Source: Vitis vinifera (taxonomy: Eukaryota; Streptophyta; Magnoliopsida; Vitales; Vitaceae). Taken from it: a stretch of 64,000 nt of DNA. Where the stretch lies: contig NC_081815.1 in assembly GCF_030704535.1 (NCBI RefSeq), positions 18,181,001 through 18,245,000 on the forward strand. Direction: 5' to 3'. The translations under genes and the position numbers were made by a program. The number at the start of each line of letters is the position of its first letter. The stretch's first letter is position 1. Positions 56,341-64,000 of this stretch are shown in pieces. The notes beneath the pieces are model-generated. The model was given only the letters and a program-made list of their open reading frames with translations. It was not told where the DNA came from and did no database searches.

Positions 56341-59300
56341 CGATAGGCCAACAAAACTTCCAGAATGCAAGCGTAAAACCATCTAACCATGACGCCTTAT
56401 CTCTCCCCAAATCTAAGAGAGCTTAGAAAACCTCATCGTCTGAGAATTGCCCCTCCAAAATCTCATTATCCAAGGAGTCAAGAGTTTTAAAAAGACCTGA
56501 CTCCACATCTGGTTTTCTCACTAAGGGTTCCTCAAACAAGGACTTAAAGTATGACCCAATCCCTTCTTTAAGCTCCTCCTCATTACTCAGCCTAACACCC
56601 CTAACTGTCAGACTACTGATAAAATTTCCCATTCTCCTTGCATTAGCCATACGGTGAAAGAACTTGGTATTGCTATCTCCCTCTTTCAGCCAAAGAGCCC
56701 TTGACTTCTGCTTCCAGGAAATTTCTTCAAGGATGGCACAATGACTAAATTCATCTTTGGCTATCCGCTGACTACCTCTATTTTCCTCAGAAAGAGAGCC
56801 AAGTCTTTCTAAATTGTCCCAATAATTTAACTTCTCGAATGGACTTTTTATTCCACATCTTCAAGTCGTATTTCAAAGCCTGAAGCTTCTTCGCAATCAC
56901 AAAACTAGGATTCCCCCTATAATTGTAAGACTGCCACCATTCTTTAACTTTATCCATAAATCCTTCCACCCTTAGCCACATGTTTTCAAACCTAAATGGG
57001 TTTTTACCTATTCTCATCCAACCACATTCTAACAGAATTGGACAATGGTCAGAAACAGGTTTTGTAAGAAGAAATTGCACTGCCCTTGACACACGATCCT
57101 CCCAGTCTCCTGAAAACAGAAAGCGGTTTAACTGAGCCTTTAGGGAGCCTCATTCCCTTCCAATCCAAGTGAAAGCTCCACCTCACAAAGGTGGGTAAAC
57201 TAATTCAAACTCATCAATAAAGCCTGAAAACTCTCTCATCGCGGTTGACATCTGCCTGCCATTGCTCGTTTCAACTGAGAACCGCACTACGACAAAATCC
57301 CCTACTATACACCAAGGATCATTCCAAATCCCCTTAACTGCAGCTAGCTCCTCCCACAATTCTCTCCTCTCACTTCCTTTGATCGGGCTATATAACCTAG
57401 AGAAAACCCAAACAAAGCCCTCTTCACAATTTCTAAATCGACATGAAATAGAAAAAGACCCCACTTCGATCTCCAACCTTTCCAAAACTGTTTTATCCCA
57501 CATTACTATCACCCCACCTGCCGCACCCCTAGCATCTAAAGACATCCAACCTAAATTCCTCCCAATCCCCAAACTTCTGACAATCCTATCAGACATTTCC
57601 TTCATTTTTGTCTCCTGAAAACAAACCAAATCTGGCTTGTGTTTTCTCACCATCGACTTAATGACCATCCTTTTATCTGGGTCGTGCATGCCTCTAACAT
57701 TCCAGGATAGTAATCTAAGCTTCATAAGGGACCACCATAATTTACCTTCCCAACTCCCCTTCCTCTACCTCTCTCCCAACCAATCCATCATAATTAATAG
57801 TATTGATGAGCTTCTTCAACTCTCTGTCATTCCTTGAACCCGACAACGTTTTTTTTTTCTCATTAGACTTCTTGATAAAACATCTCCTATTCTCAATCTC
57901 CTTGAGGATTCTCAAAATATCCTCTTCAAAACCTTCAATCGAAACCCCCACTTATAGAATCCAAGGAATTTCTTATTTACCCAAGGGGATTTGTCCTTTT
58001 CCCCTTCTCCTACTCCAGTGATATGAAAATGTGGCGTTTGAACCTCAATACCTCGAGACCGAAAGGTTACCGCCCCAACCCCTCCCTCTTGGCGATTGGC
58101 CCCTTCATTATTTGGCAAGGTGAAAGAGCGTCCATCCTTGAGTACCATACAAAGCGGCAATTTAGTCTCCAAAGGGTCTTCAAACGTCCCCTTAGGCTGC
58201 CTTGACTGCGAGAGCCCCACAGAATCCCCCATCCGCGAAAAAGAAGGAGAAGAAAGGCAAGAAGATTCCCCCGAGACCCCCCCTCCAAGAACAGTCGAGA
58301 TGGGGAACATACCTGGTGAATAAATCTTCAAAGGTGAGGCATTACGACCTTGTACCAACGGTGACGCTTTCTGCTCTGAGAACTCCCTAGCAAAAATTGG
58401 CTTCCTTCTTTTTTAAAGCAGCCCAAACCCACTTTCTTAAAGGAAAATTTTGCCTTATGGAGACTGGGCTTCCGAGTGCAAGTAGGCCCTCCCAGTGGGT
58501 TCCTAAACACCATCTCGGCCCACTTGGAACTTTGCCCATCCTATCCAGCCTTAATACTACTTCTAGCGCCAAATAGCTTCATTTCGTCCTTCCTAACCAC
58601 TTCAGCCGCCCCACTTTTTGTCGCGTTAGAAGTCTCTTTCACCAACCCGACAACCTCTTGCAGAGAAACAAGACCTCCACAATTTTTTTCCCAGCTTTTT
58701 CCTCAAGAATCCAGAGCTCCCAGCCCGTAACTCTATCACTTACGCCTGCAGCGGGATTTCCTTCTCCATAGCGCACCCTTTTCACGCGCACCACAGTACG
58801 TGAATCGCACCCCCCTTCTTCCTATTCGGATGAAGCCTTGCTCACTGGTTCAACTTCTCTTTGAGGCTTTAGAACATTTGCCACCTGAAGTGCCGAGAAC
58901 CACACCGAGTCCTTCCACCACAACGGGATAGAGAACGAAGCAAAACCAGCTATCACCTCTAATATTCCAGACACCTCATTTCCATTGTTTTTAACTAAGA
59001 TTCTAGCTCCCCTTTTGTAACGGGACTCTTTGGTCTCCTCATCCACATCTACTTAACCCCCACAAGCATCCCCCACATTTTTAAAGAACTCCATACACCA
59101 GAACTGTAAAGGCAACCCTGGGATTCTCACGTAGGATACATCCCTCTGAAACTCCATTCTAGAACACCCCATAGTTGGAGTCCACCAGTTTAGGGATAAT
59201 CGAACACCATTGAGGAAGCGATTCCCCTCCTCCAACACTCTTTGAGCATCACCCGCATTAGAAAATTCAAACAGAAACAAAGCATCTCTTAAAGCAGCTA

Positions 59301-60001
59301 CACTCACTTTACCACAGAAACTCCAATGGGTGTTTGCCCAAATCTCCACCACCCTTAAGTTAGGACCTTCCTCGTCTTCCAAATCCCATCTTCCCACCAA
59401 AAAACGGTTGAGATCTTTCAAGTTCGAGGTGTAGGCCTCATTCCCAACCTCAATCTAAACTTCTTCACTCCTTCTTTTTGCCTTACTTTTGGTTGCATCT
59501 ACATAGCTTAAGTCGGGTCTAGCAAGAGAAGGTCCATGCCCTCCACCCAAGGAACATGAGACCTCTGTTCCACACTTAGAGTCCTCACCTATTTTAGCTA
59601 ACTCTTTCAACTTGCATCTCATGAAGTCCCAACCCAAAAGGTTAAAACCCTCTGCGATAAAAATGAAATACCTCCTATCATCCTCTGAAATGACAGAAAA
59701 CAAAAGGTAACGACCAACTTCGTTTTGACGCATTTCTATCTTGAACCTCCTACCTCAGTCATTCACATCTCCTTTGAATGACTTCTTCCTTCTCCATTTG
59801 CAGCAAGCTTCCAACGCCTTCAAAATCCACACCACTACCCCCCTACTCGCTTTGATCCACCTCCGGAAACCTTTGCCTTTCTCCACTATCTACACCTCAC
59901 CCCCACCCTTTGTCCAATCAATCCACAACTCAAAGGATTTGGAGTAGATGTGGAAGAAGCAAGAGCTTTCCCCCATAACCATTCACCTTTGGTATGAGTA
60001 T
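53943..60001 (-). mobile_element. Full-length but inactivated L1-type LINE (6059 bp)
   Basis: Flanked by perfect 18-base target duplications AAAATCATTTGTAATTTT (53925-53942 and 60002-60019), with the A tail at the left as a T run followed by GATAGAC. Minus-strand order: 5' UTR (60001 to about 59740); ORF1 region (about 59733-57912) with a DUF4283-type domain (59421-59053); ORF2 with endonuclease (57725-57183, KPDLVCFQETK), reverse transcriptase (56390-55700), and the zinc-binding RT-associated domain (54644-54186, with CNLCKESEESTNHSLIHC). ORF1 and ORF2 are broken by stops and frame changes, for example after 57183, near 56787 and near 55283. A C30 run lies in the RT upstream part. Not functional, but the clean target duplication argues for a fairly recent arrival. 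Confidence 0.9.
56309..56338. repeat. C30 homopolymer inside the LINE RT region
   Basis: Thirty C bases in a row on the plus strand, replacing sequence where LINE ORF2 normally codes for residues between a Trp-containing segment and the VMQVFEE segment. It gives a poly-Gly stretch in the minus frame. Confidence 0.9.
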
Positions 60002-60019
60002 AAAATCATTTGTAATTTT

Positions 60020-60431
60020 AAAATATCATTTGTGGTGTTTTATGAAAAAATGTTTAATAGGTGATTTTCCTTAAAACACTTTGAGATAAAATATTTATAC
60101 TAAAATCACTTTGAATAGAATTAATGTCAAACGCACTCTTAATCACACGTATGCTTAGTTTCCAGTATCAAGAGAACCAAAAATAAAACTTTGTTTCGTA
60201 TGCTTAGTTTCCGATATCAAGAAAACCAAAAATAAAACTTTGTTTCGGAGTGTGATTACAAGAAGGTTAGAATCCTTTTTATGTTTGAATACAAATTTGA
60301 CCGAAGTAGTTTTTTTATTTTTTATTTTTTATTTTTTCCTTTCTTATTTTCTCTTCCCAACAATCCTACAAATATCATAATTGTCTTTCATAAAAATCAA
60401 AGGAAAAAATGAGTAGAATCATAAACCTCTG
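60020..60431. other. 3' flank of the WAT1-related gene
   Basis: AT-rich. Contains a 49-base tandem duplication (60148-60196 and 60197-60245). The last 60 bases are the probable 3' UTR of the minus-strand transporter gene. Confidence 0.5.
60148..60245 (+). repeat. 49-bp tandem duplication, two units
   Basis: Units share CGTATGCTTAGTTTCC and ACCAAAAATAAAACTTTGTT and differ at a few bases in between. Non-coding. Confidence 0.85.
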
Positions 60432-62320
60432 TCAAGGTTGAATCAGGGGAGAGCAAGTAGAATCTCCAACATCCATGTCTTTCTTCTCCACAGCATTAGT
60501 TTTTGCCCACAAAAGTAGGTAAAGACCCACAATCACCAGCATTGCTCCCACAATACTACAAACCACAACCATCAAAACTACTTTAATTAATTAATTAATT
60601 AAAGAGCTACAAGCATATGATATAGCAATTACTATTTTCACAAACAATTTGTATTTTTTGGTAGATTTATACTACAAATCTTTTACATTTATTAATATTA
60701 CATTTGATTTCCCGAGACCGGATATAAAGAATATGGCATTATACAAACAAGTAAAACTAAGATACAAAACAATAAGTAATAAGATGTAAATGTACTTTTG
60801 ACGTCATTTAATTAATCCTATTTTTTCGATAGGTACCTTTTCATTAGTGTGACCGAACCCTAAATTAAAATATAAATTAGAGAGATAAATACGTACCTGC
60901 CCAAATGGGCTGAACTACCCAGTACAAAGGTGTTCAAAAGGAAAGAGAAGAGCACAAGAAGTGGGTTAAATGAGGTTGAAAACACAGGACCCTTGATGCC
61001 AATAGACCATGTCATCACATAGTATGATAACCCTGTCACTGCAATTCCCTGACAAATTCCTTCATATTAGTGTTTGTTTCAACTTCCAACAAAAATTAAT
61101 AAAGGAATTTAGGTAGGGTTCTTACCCCAAGTAATAAGGTGGTGAGGACTAGGCCTCCATCCCACTGAAGTTCCCAAGCTGAGGATGAGACCACAAAGGC
61201 TGCCACTATGGCTGTTTGGATGGTGCCAAAGAAGCTCATCATTGCTGTTAGTGATATTTCTGCTGGGTATATTTGAATCACATGCCTCTGCAATATCATA
61301 TTATATGCCAATTTTATTGCTTATGATCTTCAAAATACCAAATAACTATTGGTATCATATTTCCAAAAAGAGAAAAAAGAAGATAAAAAGAGATTTAGAT
61401 GTTACCACCAAAATATTCCAAAAACTAGTTGCAATAACACCAACAATGGTCAAAATCCAACCAAGGACACTATCACCTGTTGCGTCAAAGCTTATAGATA
61501 GCATAGCTTTCACTACAACAGGCCCCTTCCACAATACCAAAGCCAATGCTCCACCAAGTGAAATACCCAAACCCCAGATCTTGGCCTGCCCATTGATGCT
61601 CCTAAATCTTAGCTTTTCTTGATGGAAAATCAGTGCCAACACAAATGTTATGGTTGGGACCATGTTCAGTGCAATGCTTTCATATGTTGAAGAAATGTAT
61701 TGTAGGGCCATTGTCAATAGCATTTGACATAGGGTAACCCTGTATATATATGTATCAACATGAAAGAAAAAAAAAAAGAAACATTAATTTAAAGAAAATT
61801 ATTGATGTAGTAATTAATTGTAGTGGGAATTTACTCAACTGCAATAGTCCCATAAAGAATGCATAGCATAGTATCTTGAAAGTGATAGGAGGCCTCTTGT
61901 TCCTGTAATCATTCACACAGCAATACAATAATTGACTGAAACTCAAAAAATGCTTGAACACAATGGGGAACTCTCCCATAAAACTTGGGAAAAAACATAG
62001 GCATTGAACCCAACAAAGAAATATTTCAAACAGTTGAATGGTGGGTGTCCCTGGAAGAGCAATGATCCAAAAAACATATGGTAACAGTGAAGGGAGTTGA
62101 TGACTTACTTTTCAAAGAAGAAAGCTAGAAGTGACAAGACAATGGTGGCAAGGACATGCTCATAAACCACAATAACCAGAGTGCTGATGCCACTGGAAGC
62201 CAGAGATTCTACCAAGACCAAGAATACTGAAAGAGCCAGTTCATTTAGAGTGAGGAAAAGGTAGGGTTTGGATATCTGAAACCCCATTGCCAACCTTCTC
62301 TGCAGCTCCATAGTCATCAT
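60432..62320 (-). CDS. WAT1-related (EamA/UmamiT, nodulin MtN21 type) transporter
   Basis: Six coding exons (minus strand): 62109-62320, 61840-61902, 61406-61739, 61126-61287, 60897-61048 and 60432-60555. All introns are GT/AG and phases agree; the product is 348 residues, usual for the family. It is very hydrophobic, with about ten membrane segments in two EamA halves: the first half includes YLFLTLNELALSVFLVLVES and TLVIVVYEHVLATIVLSLLA, the second TAMMSFFGTIQTAIVAAFVV, GIAVTGLSYYVMTWSIGIKG and GAMLVIVGLYLLLWAK. Family landmarks seen are VVYEH, RPPITFKI, ALNMVPTITFVLALIF and FNPLL. UmamiT/WAT1 proteins export amino acids or, for WAT1, auxin, at plasma or vacuolar membranes; the substrate here is unknown. 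Start: the first ATG of the MMTMEL frame; Met2 and Met4 are alternatives. Confidence 0.92.
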
Positions 62321-62517
62321 TCTGCACACACTGATATTAACAGTAACACAGCCTTTTCCTCAGTTTCTTCTCTTGGGTTTCTCACACAGTAGAGCTGTAG
62401 AGGTAGACTTCTCTGAGGAAATGCATATTTTGTTACTGAGGTTGGTGGTTGGGAGAAGGGAGAGGTCTTTGATATACTGAGGGTTAGATGGAGAGTTAGA
62501 AGAGCTACACGCATCAT
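62317..62517 (-). promoter_or_regulatory. Upstream region of WAT1-related gene with overlapping uORF
   Basis: A 66-codon frame starts with ATGATG at 62517 and stops with a TGA (62317-62319) that overlaps the transporter's start codon (62318-62320) in an ATGA. A TATA-like TATTATATGTA lies just upstream (about 62537-62547, minus strand), so the transcript may begin close to the uORF start. Whether the uORF is in the mRNA is uncertain. Confidence 0.4.
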
Positions 62518-62575
62518 GTGCTCTGGCCATGCTCCTTACATATAATATGGGTTTCTGACTTACAACTGTTTCCAC

Positions 62576-63291
62576 CAGTGAATTTTTTTATTTTTTTATT
62601 TGTTTTAATATTGTTTAATTAAAGTAAAAAGTCAATCCTCAGAAATTAATTATAATAAAAACATTTGTTTTTAGTATTTGCATAAGAGGGAAAATCGCTT
62701 GATATTTAGATTAAAAAAAATGATATTATTTATGGTAATGTGTTATATATTCAAAAATCACTTCCAAACCAAATATAATCTTATCATATTTGTTTAATGA
62801 GGAAGTGTTTTCTTTCTGTTCTCCCTTTCTAATTCTTTTTGGGAAGGACCTGCTTTCTCATATCCAAGGGCCCTCCTTACATAGTTTTGGGCTATGCTGA
62901 TTAGCTAGGGAGCGAGTCAACCTTTCCCTTGGGATGGGACAAATGGGCGAGTCAAACGAGCTTCTCCAAGCTTGTTATGGGTTGGTTAGTTTCTCCAACC
63001 TTGGGAATGAGCTTCCAGTGCCATGGAGGCTGATGGTGAAGCAGGTTCAAAACTGAAACAGGAAGAAGATGATGCAAGACATCGCTTCAGAATCAACTTC
63101 CTCTGCTAAAATAAAAAATTGGCACATCTCCAAAGAAATCCTCCTCCAACTGGCAGATCCCTCTCTATCAAACAACTGCTCTTGCTACAGATAAGGTGTG
63201 TCAGGTTCATGGAATTGGACAACTAGCATATAACTTAGGACATGCATTCAAGTGCTGCGTACCTCCTCTTCCCCGGTTCTGAGGGAAGGCC
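62576..63291. other. Spacer right of the WAT1-related gene
   Basis: 62576-62800 is AT-rich. 62800-63291 is less AT-rich and could be transcribed 3' UTR of the segment to its right; no domain is recognised. Confidence 0.35.
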
Positions 63292-63416
63292 TTAGGATCT
63301 GAGAGCCATAGTCTCCGAGCTTACCATCCTTAAACCAACTGCAGTAAACTTATCACTGAATGTTTCCTCACAGAATCCATCACTTGCTAAAGATACTTCC
63401 TCCCGGCTCAATAAAT
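63292..63416 (-). pseudogene. Possible terminal exon fragment of an unknown gene
   Basis: A minus-strand frame reads as about 40 protein-like residues (including EEVSLASDGFCEETFSDKF and ending MALRS) and stops with TAA at 63292-63294. An acceptor-like AG lies before it, next to repeat copy B. It may be the last exon of a gene running off the right edge or a gene remnant. Family not recognised. Confidence 0.25.
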
Positions 63417-63426
63417 CATTGTTAGT

Positions 63427-64000
63427 TTGTTCTTAAAATGTTTTTAAGAACTTAGAAAAGTTTGTATCATTGATGAAAATATTGGTTTTTACCTTTACAT
63501 ATATATATAAGAAAATATTGATGGTAATTTTGACAAAAAAACATATCAATGGAAATTTTTTTGCGAAAAAGTAAAAAGAAATTATAAAATAATAAATAAT
63601 ACATGTAGAGTGGGTTTGTTTTTTCAGTTTTTTATTGAAAGTAATTTATTTTAAATATTTAGGTTGTTTGTTTTTTTATTTTTTAATGACTTATTATTAA
63701 CTTTTTACTAAATAGAAAAAGTCAAAAGATTTGGCTTTTTTTAAATAGAAAAAGTATTGTGTTAGTTTTTCTTTACTTTTTAATATTTAATAGAAATAAA
63801 ATATTAAAAAAATAAATAATTTAATATTTAATACTATTAAACATTAAAGTTCTATTTAAAATTAAGTAAAAATAAATAAATATCACCTTATTTTGTCAAT
63901 TTAATTAATATGTATAATATAACTTATAATATTTGTATCTAGAAAAGTAGAGATATTTAAATATATAAAGGAAATGATGATACGTGTATAATTTTTAAAA
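63427..64000 (+). repeat. Dispersed direct repeat, copy B
   Basis: Closely matches 50550-51361 but lacks the 204-base extra segment and one copy of the 35-base duplication. It runs off the window edge, so the true right end is unknown. Confidence 0.8.

Noticed and set aside
57912..58730. Overlapping frames on both strands in the LINE ORF1 region as host genes
   Set aside because: They lie inside a LINE bounded by its target duplication and fall where ORF1 belongs.

Overview
The window is plant nuclear DNA, from an AT-rich, repeat-dense eudicot genome. Genes have spliceosomal introns, plant-specific families (ATL RING-H2, OSB, WAT1-related) and are surrounded by LINE, Copia and Harbinger-type transposons. 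The style of the LINEs (3' ends reading TACCTATC plus an A run when read along the element) and the TE-swollen introns make a grapevine-like (Vitis) genome my best guess. That is inference from memory, not a database match.

Layout. 1-1310: a non-coding TE-like repeat with a cluster of TCGACCGG motifs. 2962-4272 (-): intronless RING-H2 ubiquitin ligase of the ATL family. 4890-7580: a tandem pair of about 0.6 kb repeats. 8900-13400: weakly exon-like sequence, probably a decayed or non-coding gene. 14636-15170 (+): a small two-exon gene for a 101-residue plant protein of unknown function. 17360-19990 (-): a four-exon gene for a soluble ABC ATPase (ABCI17/STAR1 type). 20400-25000: AT-rich spacer with a possible LTR relic and a tandem duplication. 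25044-49917 (+): one gene of seven coding exons for an organellar single-stranded DNA-binding protein (OSB), whose first three introns (4.2, 7.3 and 11.6 kb) are packed with transposons. 50550-51361 and 63427-64000: two copies of a dispersed repeat. 51590-53560 (-): Copia relic. 53943-60001 (-): a full-length but inactivated LINE with an 18-bp target duplication. 60432-62320 (-): a six-exon gene for a WAT1-related (EamA/UmamiT) transporter.

The most striking structure is the nesting in OSB intron 3: a Copia retrotransposon (40582-45598) with two LTRs that look identical, a PBS, a PPT, a 5-bp target duplication and an uninterrupted 1348-residue Gag-Pol frame sits inside an older LINE, itself inside the intron. 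It lies antisense to the host gene. A second theme is ultra-short LINE insertions (22-80 bp, little more than the element's last bases and A tail) flanked by 16-20 bp target duplications at four places. The host genes do not form a pathway together; they are ordinary neighbours on a plant chromosome. I found no CRISPR array, rRNA, tRNA or bacterial-type operon.
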